NCBI GenBank assembly: GCA_943704425.1 | Contig: CALSCP010000774.1 | Coordinates: forward strand, 1,951 to 34,351 | Direction: 5' to 3' | From: Ministeria vibrans ATCC 50519 | Lineage: Eukaryota > Opisthokonta > Filasterea | Length of the DNA stretch: 32,401 nt | Shown here: in pieces, positions 1 through 10,865 of the stretch | Position numbering within the stretch: the stretch's first letter is position 1 | How the letters are laid out: each line of letters starts with the position of its first letter | Program-made: the position numbers and the translations under genes | Notes under the pieces: generated by a model | Seen by the model: only the letters and a program-made list of their open reading frames with translations | What the model was told of the DNA's origin: nothing | Database searches by the model: none

Positions 1-1152
<1,152 letters not shown>

Positions 1153-1455
1153 GTCAAAGAGTGAGGGGTTGTGTTGAGAAAAAAACTAAAAAAAAAAGTT
1201 TAAAGTAGTTAGTACTCACTTAGTAGACACCTAGACTGTTAGTAAGTGAGACATCCGTATACACGACATTCATAATTTTTCTTCTTCTATTATTAATTTT
1301 TGTTAATTGTTAGCGACGAATTATGGAGAAAGATGACGGAGTATGACTCAACGATCAGAAAAGTCAGAAGTGATCAAGTGAGTCTAAATTAGATATATTA
1401 GTGAGAGAATTGATTTGTTGTATTTTCACATGTTGATTTTGACATTTTGTACATA
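1153..1455. other. AT-rich intergenic region between two minus-strand genes
   Basis: This 303-bp stretch has no ORF or recognisable RNA. It must hold the NDUFS7 promoter and the 3' end of the secreted-protein gene. It is AT-rich with scattered A and T runs. No TATA box can be assigned with confidence. Confidence 0.5.
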
Positions 1456-2041
1456 TTAGTAGCAGGTCACCTGAATGACAACCTCAACAGGACACATGCT
1501 GATAAAACTCCCTCCGTTCCAGTGCTTGAATTGCAGCGCGGGGCCTGGCGCAGAGTTCCCCTGTGAATTGTACACGACCGTCTCACTCGGAAGCACAACT
1601 TCAAAATTCGTCAGTGTCGCGCCGTCTTGGGCCACCAGCTTCTTAAGATGAACGTCACAGTCGCCTGTCGGCAACGACCCTGCGCAATCAGCGGCCGTGA
1701 AGCGCACCCAGTCAAAGGGCCCCCAGCAGTTGAATGTCTCCGTTGCTCTGCAGGTGTACCGCCGGATGGCAGCAGGCAGCTCAGCCACCTTCGCAACCCT
1801 CAAGCCCTGCTCGTACAACGGACCGGAGACATGCACATCTTGCCCATTGCCTGGTGCCAAATACAACGCCCCGTCGCCGCTACTTCTTCTACAGCGCGTG
1901 AATTTCAAAAGAATTTCAAAAGAATGAAACCGCAAGTTGACCAAATTTATAGAAAACGTACATCTCAGGATCTGTGGAGTGTGACACATGCAAGTGTGAA
2001 ATCATCAGAAGCCCAGCAACGACGAAATATTGTCGAATCAT
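1456..2041 (-). CDS. Small secreted cysteine-containing protein, unrecognised family
   Basis: Two exons on the minus strand, 1962-2041 and 1456-1888, encode 170 residues; the 73-nt intron has donor GTACGT and acceptor TGTAG. The first exon supplies a classic signal peptide, MIRQYFVVAGLLMISHLHVS, with predicted cleavage near residue 22. The mature part is mostly beta-like, with several Cys (in YTCRAT, FNCWGP, ADCAGS, GDCDVH, MCPVEV, and the C-terminal VTCY) that could form disulfides. No catalytic motif or known domain is visible. An in-frame Met within the intron could give an intron-retained form of 177 residues, but that form lacks a signal peptide, so the spliced model is preferred. Function unknown; likely extracellular or in the secretory pathway. 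Confidence 0.7.
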
Positions 2042-2191
2042 TCTGCAAAATTTGTGTAAATTGAATAAGAAGAGTAAAGATAAAAATTATTTAATTATTA
2101 ATTTATTATTTTATCTCCTGTACGCCTACCCACTCAACCACACACCTGACGCCTCAATCTACGTCAAGTTTTTCACTGTCTGTTTTTGATC

Positions 2192-2517
2192 ATGGCTTTG
2201 GATCCAGCAGCTTTTGGTGGTAGGCCGTGGTCTACTCGATGATCAACCCTCCGCCCTCTCTCACCTATGCCTCTATCCCCCCCCTGCTCACACAAACGAT
2301 GTACAGCTGCACCACTGGGAGTGCCTCCTGAAGTGTTTTTTTACTTGGGTCTTGGTAATGCAAAAAGACAAAAAAGAGAGAACTGAAAAACGCTCCTCTC
2401 TTCTCTCTCCTGTCCCGCCCTCTCAGCCATCACCGTCGTCATCTTCGTCAAGGAGTACCTTGCCCTTGTGACCGCAATGTCTTCTCAGTACTGCGCGTTC
2501 TATCTTGTTGCCCGTTT

Positions 2518-2550
<33 letters not shown>

Positions 2551-5158
2551 ATTTTGCGTTCCAAATTGGTCGTAGATTCCCAAAAGTTCTCCTTGTGGGC
2601 TTTGCAGTAGGCTCGCTTGTCATCGCTTATCTCATGTGGCGCCTGAGCTACTACACTGCCATTGCCATGCAGAATAGCCCTGAGAATGTCGTAAGTCTTC
2701 TCAGGGTGTGTCGTGCGCTCGTGCATCAACATTGCTTGTAGACACAACTCATTCGTTCGTCGCTGGTCCTCGGCGGAGCGGTCACCTTGCTCGGTCCTTT
2801 CATTGTGCTTGTGCCTCGTAAGAGCCATCTCGTCACCAACCGAGTGGGAAAGGTTTTGGTTGACATTGCGCACCATCGCTGGACGCGATACATCACCTTT
2901 TGTCTTTATGCGACTGTCATTGTCGCCAACGTAATAACACTTTCGTCTATTACGCCAGTTCTCTGTGCGACAATCTTATTGCATCGTTTTGTTTCGCTTT
3001 TTTTTTCTCTTGCACAGATCATCTGTATCTACTCCATCTACGTCCTCTTCACTGATATTATGGGTCTCTCCGTAACGGACGCACTCGGCGTTGGTATCAC
3101 ATTGTTTAGTAGATATACTTCCCTCGCACATAAATACTCACGCACGCACACGCGCACACCTCTCGTTTTTTTTTTTTTAGCACTTCTCTATGGATTCCTC
3201 AACATTGTTTACGTGGCGTCCTTCTACGCCACCATGTTCCGCCACCCCATTGTGATTCGCGGCACTGACCTCTTCAAGACGCTGCGCAGTTCACTCTACA
3301 CCGACAAGCCTATCAGCAGAGAAGAAGTCTTTGAGCTGCCCGAGCGCACTCGCAGACGCGTTATCCAGAGCGACGATGGGACGTTTGTGCTGCGCGCCTA
3401 CTGGCTACACTCGTGGCAGTTCCTCTATGCGTACATTTGCGTCTTTAGTGCCCTCATGCTGGTTACCATTGGTACGGCTGTCTGGTACTTTATTGTCGAC
3501 ATGAACAACTTCAAGTCTCTCAATGAGTCGTCTGCCGCTTTTGCTCTCTGTACGACTCCAACTGACTTATATAATATAATTATTATATTCTGCTGACCTT
3601 TTCGATGTGTTTTTTTTCTTCGCCTTTCTCTCTTTTTTCTTTTCGTTCTCTTCCTGTCTTTGTATTTTTCTCTCTCTTCTTCTTCCTTCTGCCTCTCTAT
3701 CACGTTGTTCATCTCTTTGTATTATCTCTTTGTTTTTCTCTCTATCACTCTGTTTTTCTCTATTTCTCCTCCTCTCTTCAAAATCATTTCTTCAGCTATC
3801 CTATTCTTTGTGCTCACTATTGCGTCTGTCATTACCTGTTTCATCTTCCTTCTCAACGAGGCATTTCACACACGCGAGCGACTTGACGATGAACAGGAAG
3901 GTGCCGCTATGTGGAAAACACCGCAGCCAGAGGAAAACTCACTGCGCAAGCTGCAGAATGAAGAGCCACGCAGCATGGCTGCGCCCGAGGAAGAGTACTT
4001 ACTACACAGCACACGCAAAACAAAGACACACTCACAGTCTCTAATTGGCTCTTCGTTTCTAGATTGAGTCGAACCATCGTTGAGATTGAGCCGGAGAGCG
4101 ATGCGATTGAAATGGACGCGAGGCCGGGATGTGTTCTTGTTGAAGATGTAGAGCGCAGAGAGTCCCTTGCTGACGATATTGCGCAGCCCGGCAGTGCACT
4201 CCAGCAGGATCAGGATTTTAATTTTCACTCCGTGTCCAAGCTCGACGTGCATGACCCACCTGCGTTTCGCGAACTGTTGCCAGTTCACGATGAGGTTGTC
4301 CTTGAAATTGAGGAGAAGAAAGGGAAGAAGAAAGGGAAGAAGATGGACAAGAAGAAGAATAAAGAGGAGGCGCGAGGAGACGCTGACAGAAGCGACGGCA
4401 AACAGAGACGGGGTGGCGACCAGGCGAGGCGTAAGAATACCAAGGATGCTTTTGGTCCTGGTCCGTCGCGCGAGCGCTCGTCCGAGTACGACATGCCCGA
4501 GGCCGGACTGGTCGGTGGACGGCACGACATACCTGCATCGTCGTCGTCGTCGTCACGAAACTATCTTGTTGACGATGACGATGGTCTTGGTGAACCGACG
4601 TCTTTGCCTCCCATGCCCTCTGCTCCTGCTTCTGCTCCGGCGGGCCCACCGCCCCCACCGCTGTCCAAGTCGGGACATACACTGAACATGTCGCCTGGCG
4701 GGGGTGGGGTTGGCCCGCCTGCCCGCTCGTCGTCTTCCGCGGCTGCTCGCGTAGCCCCTGGCCGAGACCATTTCAGCTACGCTTCGCACGACGATAATGT
4801 TGACGATGAGGAGGATTACAGTGACAGTCTGGTTGAGGGAGACGAGAAAGAAGAGGGAGGAATCGGTGGTGAAAGGGAGTCGTCGCCGAGAAAGATGCAA
4901 ACACACAAATCAACACGGCTGCACGTATACAAGCTGACACTGGTCTGTGTCCGCCGCGATGGCACGCGACGCACTCCTGTCAGCTGCAACTTTGAAGAAG
5001 ATTTATCCATGAACGACATTCTCGAGCTTATTCGCGCCCAGCTGGGCCTGGGAGCCACCGAGTCCATCGCGGCTCTCAAAGACACTGATGGCAACGTCAT
5101 TGAGAGCTCGCGTGCTTTCTACGCCTGTGTCGACTTTGTCTTTGTCCATCTCGCATAG
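2192..5158 (+). CDS. Polytopic (about 7-helix) membrane protein with disordered tail and C-terminal folded domain; family not recognised
   Basis: Eight exons: 2192-2219, 2427-2487, 2576-2690, 2742-2930, 3018-3093, 3181-3549, 3796-3994, 4063-5158; about 710 residues. The first ~345 residues hold six or seven hydrophobic helices, for example FPKVLLVGFAVGSLVIAYLM, LVLGGAVTLLGPFIVLV and ILFFVLTIASVITCFIFLL. A hydrophilic loop of about 80 residues, with FKTLRSSLYTDKPISREEVF, lies between helices 5 and 6. After the last helix come an acidic stretch, a Lys-rich block (KKGKKKGKK), Pro/Ser-rich and acidic low complexity, then a compact ~80-residue C-terminal domain starting near LHVYKLTLVCVRRDG. That domain looks beta-grasp-like, with an ALKDTDGNVIESS turn reminiscent of doublecortin, KHA or ubiquitin-like folds (inference only). 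The exon 2 donor (GTACTG at 2488) was chosen by frame. Intron 6 (3550-3795) is a long pyrimidine-rich repeat. Function unknown. Confidence 0.75.
2526..2550. repeat. (TG)n microsatellite in intron
   Basis: Twelve or so TG units within intron 2 of the polytopic membrane protein gene, between donor GTACTG and acceptor CGTAG. Confidence 0.9.
3600..3790. repeat. Pyrimidine-rich intronic repeat with the TATCACT-type motif
   Basis: Intron 6 of the polytopic membrane protein gene is filled with T/C-rich sequence in which the phrases CTCTCTATCACTCTG, CTCTATCACGTTG and ATCTCTTTG recur at about 20-30 bp spacing. The same phrase, in one orientation or the other, fills introns of the FKBP and SEC23 genes. 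Confidence 0.7.
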
Positions 5159-5170
5159 CAATGTCATAAC

Positions 5171-5200
5171 AATAAACAATAACAATACGTCTTTTTTATT
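5171..5200. promoter_or_regulatory. Back-to-back poly(A) signals of convergent genes
   Basis: AATAAA at 5171-5176 lies 13 bp after the stop of the plus-strand membrane-protein gene. A second AATAAA on the minus strand (TTTATT at 5195-5200) lies 9 bp after the TTC19 stop. Only 50 bp separate the two stop codons, so the 3' UTRs probably overlap. Confidence 0.55.
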
Positions 5201-5208
5201 TCTACCAT

Positions 5209-6734
5209 CTACGACTTCTTCTTCTCCGAGTCAGAGCGACACTTGTCCAGAATGGCCCCAATCTCAACGACCGCCTCACGATCGTCGTCCTTCTCGGCAC
5301 ACACACGCGCTCGTTCAAAGTAGTCGAGGGCGCGCGTGCGCTCGTCATCCTCCCACAGCAACGTCGCCAGATTGCAGTAGCTCACTGCCTCGTGCTGGCG
5401 TGTCTTTTCGCTGAGTGACGCGGCGCGTTGAGCACTGCGCAGGGCGTCACTCTGGTTGCCAAGCGACGCGTAGGTGTCTGCCAGTTGGCTCAGCAGCACA
5501 ATCACTTGGCTGTGATCACTACCCAGCTCCTGCTCCGCCACCGACAGCGACCGCTTAAGTAACGGGATTGCCTGAAAAAGAAAATGAGAGAGAGAGAGGG
5601 AGAGAAGGAAAAGGAGAGAGAGAGGGAAAAAGAAAACAAAGTACAAAGGGATACAAAAGGAGGGGAGGGAGAAAAGAACAAAAAAAGAACAAAAGAAAGA
5701 ACAAAAAGAAGCAAAAGCGATAGAGAGTGAGCAAACAAGAGTGCCATCATCAACAATTCTGTTGGGTGTACCTCATTGGGGCGTCTGAGATTGTTCACAA
5801 GAAAGCGAGCGTAGAGCTCCAGCGCAAGACCAAGCAGGAGAACGGCATCCTGATCAGAGCCATCATGAACGGCAGCATCCAACGGTTGTACCCCAATGGC
5901 ACTACTCGTGGAAGCGCCCGTCACTGACTGCAGTCTCGCCTCTGCGTCGCCCTTAAGTCCCTTGAGCAACTCACTGGCCCGCTCGCTCGCTCCTTTACCT
6001 CCGCTCTGTCCCTTTCCTTTTGCTGTCTCATCTGCTTCCACCGATTCCACCGCTGTTACTGCTGCTGCTACTGCTGCTTTTGCTGCTGCTCGTTCTTCAC
6101 CGCGCACAATGCGTTTCTCGGCCGATTCAATGGCATAGCGATAGCCCTTTTCCGCTTCGACGTTTTGCCCGAGACGCGCGTGAATGGCGGCCAATTTGCA
6201 ACTCACTTCAATGACAGCCGTATCAATCTTGGTACCGCCGTGCTTGAGGTAGAGCTCGAGGAAGGAGGTGTAGTGGCGACGCGCCTCGTAGAGAGAGCCT
6301 TGCTGCAGACGCACACGCGCAAGGGTTCCCGTGATGTTCACCAGGCCGATGGCGTCGGGCGTGTTGGCATTGCCGTGAACGAGTGCCGACTCAAAAGACG
6401 ATGATGCCTTCTTGAGATCGCCCTGTTGCAGTAGACGATGTCCTTGCTCGGCGTTGAGGCGTGCGGTGCGCATGAGTCCGTCGGGTCCACGGCGAACGTT
6501 GTTGTAGTAGTAGTAGAGGGCGGCGCCAATGCCACCAACCGCAATGGTCAAGAGCGACACACGGCCAATCTGTGACACGGGCGGGCCATTCTCGTCGTCC
6601 TTGTTGTCCGTCTGCTGTTGTTTCGAGGAGGAGGAGGACGACGACGACGACGACGCTGCCGAGGACATGGGGGGAGTTGTGGTGGAGAGAAATCGAAAGT
6701 GGCGACGTGCCAAGTGACGCGAGTGTCGTAGCAT
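5209..6734 (-). CDS. TTC19: TTC19-like mitochondrial TPR protein (complex III assembly/maintenance)
   Basis: Two exons, 5772-6734 and 5209-5571 on the minus strand, give 441 residues. In animals TTC19 is an inner-membrane protein that helps clear Rieske-protein fragments from respiratory complex III. The N-terminus is a basic presequence (MLRHSRHLARRHFRFLSTTT), followed by a poly-Ser tract, one transmembrane helix (VSLLTIAVGGIGAALYYYY) and TPR-type helical repeats. Family landmarks are clear: GTKIDTAVIEVSCKLAAIHA, LLLGLALELYARFLVNN and HSQVIVLLSQLADTYASLGN match the human protein in order. An Ala/Lys-rich insertion (AAAKAAVAAAVTAVESVEAD and following) between two repeats is longer than in human TTC19. 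The 200-nt intron has donor GTACAC and a long pyrimidine tract with CTCTCTATC-like phrases. The gene is convergent with the membrane-protein gene. Confidence 0.88.
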
Positions 6735-6752
6735 GAGTGGCGTATGCTGTAT

Positions 6753-7262
6753 CTATAGGGCGTGGCTGTGGCCGTGACCGATGGGCTGGTGGTGTTGCAG
6801 GAGACGCTTTGGAGCGAGGTGTTCGGCCGCAACGAAAGCAAAGGCAACGAGACACACGACGACGTAGAGAAGGGGAAGAACGGTGATTGCACTGCCTAGG
6901 TGGCGAGCAAACCAAGGCGTGCGAGTGTGGAGGGTGTAGAGTCCAACGGCAAGGGAGGCGAGAAGCAGCCAGGCAAGCCAGGGTCGTCGTACGGGAGACG
7001 ATTGAACTTCGACCTGTGTGAGAAACAAAGGAACAAGTGAGCCATCAAACCGCATGAGAGCACACAGTACCGTGCAACGAACACCGTCGGCAGCAAAGAG
7101 TGTCGCAAAGTGTCGACAGTGATCGATATTTCCCGAAATGCGCACTTGAGGAGTGTCAGCCAAGACCTCGTCAATCTCAACGTGCGCCTTGTTGTCGTAG
7201 AGGATATCAAACGTTCGCAAGGCTTCACGGACTCGTTCTTCAGTCGTGTGAATCAATGCCAT
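6753..7262 (-). CDS. Small two-helix membrane protein, unrecognised
   Basis: The minus-strand reading frame is open from 7262 to 6753 (169 residues). It contains a likely 57-nt in-frame intron, 7014-7070 (donor GTACTG, acceptor CACACAG after a pyrimidine tract); removing it gives exons 7071-7262 and 6753-7013 and 150 residues. The N-terminal half is soluble (FDILYDNKAHVEIDEVL; QVRISGNIDHCRHFATLFAA). The C-terminal half has two hydrophobic helices (PWLAWLLLASLAVGLYTL and AITVLPLLYVVVCLVAFAFV), a basic patch and a His-rich end, PIGHGHSHAL. I do not recognise the family; a small accessory subunit of an ER or organelle membrane complex is conceivable but unsupported. It starts 130 bp from the divergent AIMP2-like gene and may share its promoter region. 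Confidence 0.6.
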   Translation of the reverse strand: MALIHTTEERVREALRTFDILYDNKAHVEIDEVLADTPQVRISGNIDHCRHFATLFAADGVRCTVLCALMRFDGSLVPLFLTQVEVQSSPVRRPWLAWLLLASLAVGLYTLHTRTPWFARHLGSAITVLPLLYVVVCLVAFAFVAAEHLAPKRLLQHHQPIGHGHSHAL

Positions 7263-7392
7263 ACAAAAAATGTGGAATTGTGGATCAGTCGAGCATTGTG
7301 TAGACTTGGTGAGAGATGACGAGCCAAGTTAGAAATCTAATCATTTATGGCCAAAAAATAAAAATCAAAAATCAAAATTAATTACATCCGAC

Positions 7393-8389
7393 ATGTATTC
7401 AATGCAACAAGCCGCTGCTGTCCACAACGTCCCCGTTCCCTCTGCCATGTACTCTGGTATGTCATTTCATTAAATTCTCATCCATTTTTTTTTTTTTTTC
7501 GTGTTCCATCATTGCTCATTCTTTCATTCGCTCTTTCTTGCCTCTGCGCTCAGTGGCACCCTACTACGCTGAGCTCGACGCGTCTGCCTCGAACAACAAC
7601 AACAGCGGTGCGTCGGAGGTGGACCTTTTGGCGCGCATCGCCGCTGTGCATGGGCGCGCGGAGAGTCTGGCGTCCAAGCTGAGCAGCAAGACTGCAGCAG
7701 CAGCGCCTGCGGTCGACAACGGCTTCTACCTGTCGTCCACGGCGGCGTCGACCACGGCCACCTCGCTGGTGGTGAACCCTCAACAGATGCCGACGGCGCT
7801 CAAGCGAGTCTTGCTTCTCATTGCTCCCCGTGTCAACCTCAAGTGCACGACACACTCCAGCCTCAAAACGGTCGTTCCGTCGGGCTCCCACGGCCTTGTA
7901 GAGCCTCCCAAGACACGTACATTTGACAAGAATACACCGCGCCTCTTTGTCATCTGGCGAGCAGTCGAGCAGCCTTACGTCGTGGGTTCGCTGCGTCCCA
8001 TCTGTGGCGTCGTCAACATTTTGCGATACCTCTGCCGTGCCTTTGCTCTGCCCCTCTACGACACGAGCGCCAACGTCAATCCCGAATGGTAGGACCCCCA
8101 CTTAATCAATAGGGAGAGCGTGACTAAATCCTCTAAAACCATACATAGCGCGGCTGCGATTGACGAATACCTTGAGCTTGCCAGCAAGATTGCGACCATG
8201 GACAGCAAACAACAGTCGGAGGTTGTGAAAGAGACGGACAGCGTGCTGAGCAAGAGCACGTCAGGCTGGCTGTGTGGCTGTGGGACGCAGGGGTCGCTTG
8301 CGGACGTGGCATTGGCCGGCGCCCTCGTGGACGCGCAGGTGCCCGTCAAGGGCGCAGCGCACGTTCTTGCATGGCTCGCCAAGGCATAG
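7393..8389 (+). CDS. AIMP2: AIMP2/p38-like multisynthetase complex scaffold
   Basis: Three exons, 7393-7456, 7554-8088 and 8149-8389, encode 279 residues. In animals AIMP2 (p38) is a non-enzymatic scaffold of the multi-aminoacyl-tRNA synthetase complex, binding LysRS through its N-terminal peptide and other partners through a short zipper and a GST-like domain. Here MYSVAPYYAELDAS corresponds to the animal MYRVKPYHG start region. VDLLARIAAVHGRAESLASK (about 40-59) fits the short coiled segment. ALKRVLLLIAPRVNLKCTTH resembles the thioredoxin-like lobe, and AAIDEYLELASKI plus SGWLCGCGTQGSLADVALAG resemble the GST C-lobe with its SPWL..LT-ADV motif. The last intron (60 nt) was preferred to a 24-nt alternative; it contains TGACTAA, a good branch-point match. 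Similarity is by motif order, so a related GST-C protein is the main alternative. Confidence 0.7.
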
Positions 8390-8459
8390 CAACAGTGTTT
8401 AATACGGCTCTGCGCTTGAGTATTAATCGTTTTGTGTCGTTATATTTTCTGTACAATTT

Positions 8460-9143
8460 TTATACAGGCTTCTTTTGTTGTTCCGTCCAAGCGAGACAAT
8501 TGCGTCTAAGATACGAAACACTGTCGAGTGTGTGCTCCAGACCCGCTTGCAAAACGGCCTGCTCTAGTGGCGCCTGTCGTGATGCGCCCGTGGTCGTGGT
8601 GGAGTCAGTGTCAAAGACACCAAAATTGATTGGCGGGCATTGCAGGAAATACTGTACGTCCTGTGTGTTCTCATCGTCGCCTCGACGAGTACGCGCGACA
8701 CTCTTGGCCGTGTGGACTGAAGTGGAGGGGATTGGTGTGGCCTTGAACTCGTTTGAGACGGGCTTTAGAGGTTGTGGTGCGGGTTTGGCGCTGGGATAGC
8801 GCCGGTCCGTTCGCCGGTAATTCAAACTTTTCTTTGCAGCCGCCTTCGACGCCGAGGACTTGTCCAGGCGAGCATCAACTTTGCAAACGCGCAAATTAAG
8901 GTCTTTCAGCTGCTGCGCAACAAGCGCAATCGAATTGAACGTGGGCTTGGCCAGACGACTTGGGGTTGAGGGGCCTTTCAAAAATTCAAATGGAGTCTCC
9001 TGCTGCTCCTCCTCAATAGTGAGGTCTAGCTCGTGGTTGACACGCTCGCACAGTGATAAATCAAGCTCTTGGTCTCGTTGTGGTGCCACGGGCACATGGT
9101 CGTCAAAGCTAAGGTCGAGGCGGGAGTCAAAAGGAAGCGACAT
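8460..9143 (-). CDS. Hypothetical disordered protein with repeated LDL[ST] motifs
   Basis: A single uninterrupted frame of 227 residues. It begins MSLPFDSRLDLSFDDHVPV, and the motif LDL[ST] recurs three times in the first 45 residues (LDLSFDD, LDLSLCE, LDLTIEE), which could be short linear docking motifs. A short amphipathic helix follows (FNSIALVAQQLKDLNLRVCK), then a basic, Pro/Ser/Thr-rich stretch (NYRRTDRRYPSAKPAPQPLK) and a C-terminal region with FLQCPPINFGVFD and a possible helix. No signal peptide, membrane segment or enzyme motif is visible. The 3' end is 70 bp from the convergent AIMP2-like stop, and the start is divergent from UBE2Z by 124 bp. Function unknown. Confidence 0.6.
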   Translation of the reverse strand: MSLPFDSRLDLSFDDHVPVAPQRDQELDLSLCERVNHELDLTIEEEQQETPFEFLKGPSTPSRLAKPTFNSIALVAQQLKDLNLRVCKVDARLDKSSASKAAAKKSLNYRRTDRRYPSAKPAPQPLKPVSNEFKATPIPSTSVHTAKSVARTRRGDDENTQDVQYFLQCPPINFGVFDTDSTTTTGASRQAPLEQAVLQAGLEHTLDSVSYLRRNCLAWTEQQKKPV

Positions 9144-9267
9144 ATTTCTGAATTCTGATCCTATTCAGATAAAGTTACTTCTTCAAGATTTTTAGGCTCG
9201 CAAGGCAGAACACAAAACACGAATATAAAGTGAACATATAGATCCATCTGGTTCATCTGTGGTTGCG

Positions 9268-10554
9268 ATGGACGCGGACGCTGAACAGCCAACGCCAACG
9301 AAGACGGACGAAACAAAGGACGAGGACGACTACGTGCTGGGCAACGCCGGGCCTAGCAGTGACGAGTCTGCAATGGCTGGAAGTGCCATCGACGAGAAAG
9401 AAAGCGTTGCGGCCACGATGGAGAAGCAAAAGAAAGTCGTACGTTCCTTTTTGCGGTCGGTTCTTCTTCATCGTTCCGTCCTCGTTAGGTTTGGGATCCC
9501 TTTGTGGCCAAGAGCCAGGAGACGGGCGAGCCCACGCAGGCGTGCATCAAGCGGGTGAAGACAGACATTCTGAAGCTGTACAACGACCCAGTGCCGGCCA
9601 TCTGCGTGTGGGTGGACGATGCGGACATTCGCGTCGTCCACGCTCTCATCTCCGGACCTGTAACCGCGCCCACCCCGTTTCAACCCCCTCCCCCCTTCTC
9701 TATTACTCATTTCTCTTTGTTTGGACACAGTTTGACACGCCCTACGAAGGCGGCTTCTTCTACTTTCTCGCCCGAGCCCCAAACGATTATCCCAACCAGC
9801 CCCCAACTGTAGGACACACTAATTTTGTTTGTGACTCTCTCTTGCTCTTGAAACAAGCGGTGACACTTTGTATCATAGGTGAAACTGATGACGACCTCGA
9901 GCGGACGGGTGCGCTTCAACCCAAACCTGTACGCTGACGGCAAAGTGTGTCTGAGCATTCTGGGCACGTGGAGTGGTCCTTCGTGGACGCCCGTGCTCTC
10001 CTTCTCGTCGGTGCTTATGAGCATCCAGTCCCTCATGACTGAAGTAAGATAGAAATAAAGAGAAAAAAAAAAAAAAAAAAAAAAAAAAAGAGAGAGAGGG
10101 AGATATATAGGTGTGTGTAAATGAGTGTGTGACACTGCCGCGACTTAGTATCCGTACTACAATGAGCCGGGCTTTGAGACGGAGCGACACGCCGGCGACG
10201 CAGACACCTACAATCATATTCTGCGACACGAGACGCTTCGTGCGGCCGTCTGCGAGGTAACCTCCCACACGCACTCAAGGCACGCCATTGACACGTCCCC
10301 GTTAGATGCTTGAAGAGGACTCGCCCTCGCACAAGCAGGTACCCGCACAGCTGCGCCAGCTAATGGAAGGCATATTTGAGACGCAGTGGGACTACTACAC
10401 ACAGACCATCGAGGAGAACATCCACCGCGACGGACAGCCCATGATTGACCCGTTCACTCAGCGGCAGGTCGGTGTCTATCGCTACGCTGATCTGCGACGC
10501 AGACTAAACGCCATTAAGGATCGAATTGGATTTGAGGCGGATGACGAAGTGTAG
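9268..10554 (+). CDS. UBE2Z: Ubiquitin-conjugating enzyme E2 Z
   Basis: Six exons, 9268-9438, 9489-9659, 9731-9808, 9879-10043, 10149-10256, 10306-10554, all joined in phase 0; 313 residues. UBE2Z (USE1) receives ubiquitin or FAT10 from the E1 UBA6 and transfers it to substrates in the cytosol and nucleus. The match is strong: [20 protein letters not shown], then [38 protein letters not shown] and [14 protein letters not shown]. The catalytic Cys is about residue 164 in GKVCLS. The usual HPN tripeptide is NPN, as in animal UBE2Z. The C-terminal extension (to FEADDEV) is family-typical; the acidic N-terminus is low complexity. ATG 9268 is the first in-frame Met. All introns have GT-AG ends; the fourth contains a poly-A run. 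Confidence 0.96.
10060..10090. repeat. Poly-A run in UBE2Z intron
   Basis: About 26 consecutive A followed by AGAGAGAG sits in intron 4 of UBE2Z. Length is probably variable or error-prone. Confidence 0.9.
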
Positions 10555-10645
10555 GAGGAAGTAAAAGCGGAGGGACGCGCGCGAGAAGAGATGAAGGGTT
10601 GGATTGTAAAGAAAGTGAAAAATAGCCATCAATTTTTTTTTTCTG

Positions 10646-10865
10646 ATGAAGCGACTTTTTATTTTCCTTGTCTGCTCCTTGTTTGTATGTAGTACGTTTG
10701 GACTGTGTTCTCTTGACGTGGAATGGGCAGGCGGCAGTGCAACGGCATATGCAATTCGACAGGATTGTATTGACAATGTAACAAGCACTCACTCAAACAC
10801 CACTCTCTCTCCTTCAGACTGGCTCTACCTTTCGCGTTGTCAACGTGGGGCCATTGACATTGTGA
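10646..10865 (+). CDS. Signal-peptide-bearing short ORF, uncertain gene
   Basis: The frame from ATG 10646 encodes a strong signal sequence (MKRLFIFLVCSLFVCSTFG) and then LCSLDVEWAGGSATAYAIRQ. A 40-nt intron with good ends (GTAACA at 10778, CCTTCAG ending 10817) would join it to TGSTFRVVNVGPLTL and a stop at 10863-10865, giving 59 residues. Other acceptors are possible. It could be a small secreted protein, or the first exon of the secreted hydrolase whose broken remains lie just downstream. The sequence does not decide. Confidence 0.35.

Noticed and set aside
2423-2876. Minus-strand ORFs opposite the membrane-protein gene
   Set aside because: They run through introns and a TG repeat and show no domain.
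3605-4044. Phe/Ser/Leu-rich open frames in the 3.6-3.8 kb region
   Set aside because: They are translations of a pyrimidine-rich intron.
4064-5158. A separate gene for the Lys-rich and C-terminal part of the membrane protein
   Set aside because: It has no proper ATG at its start, and a good intron (donor 3995, acceptor ending 4062) joins it in phase to the membrane part.
8089-8112. A 24-nt intron in the AIMP2-like gene
   Set aside because: Too short to splice; the 60-nt alternative ending at 8148 has a branch-point match and keeps the frame.
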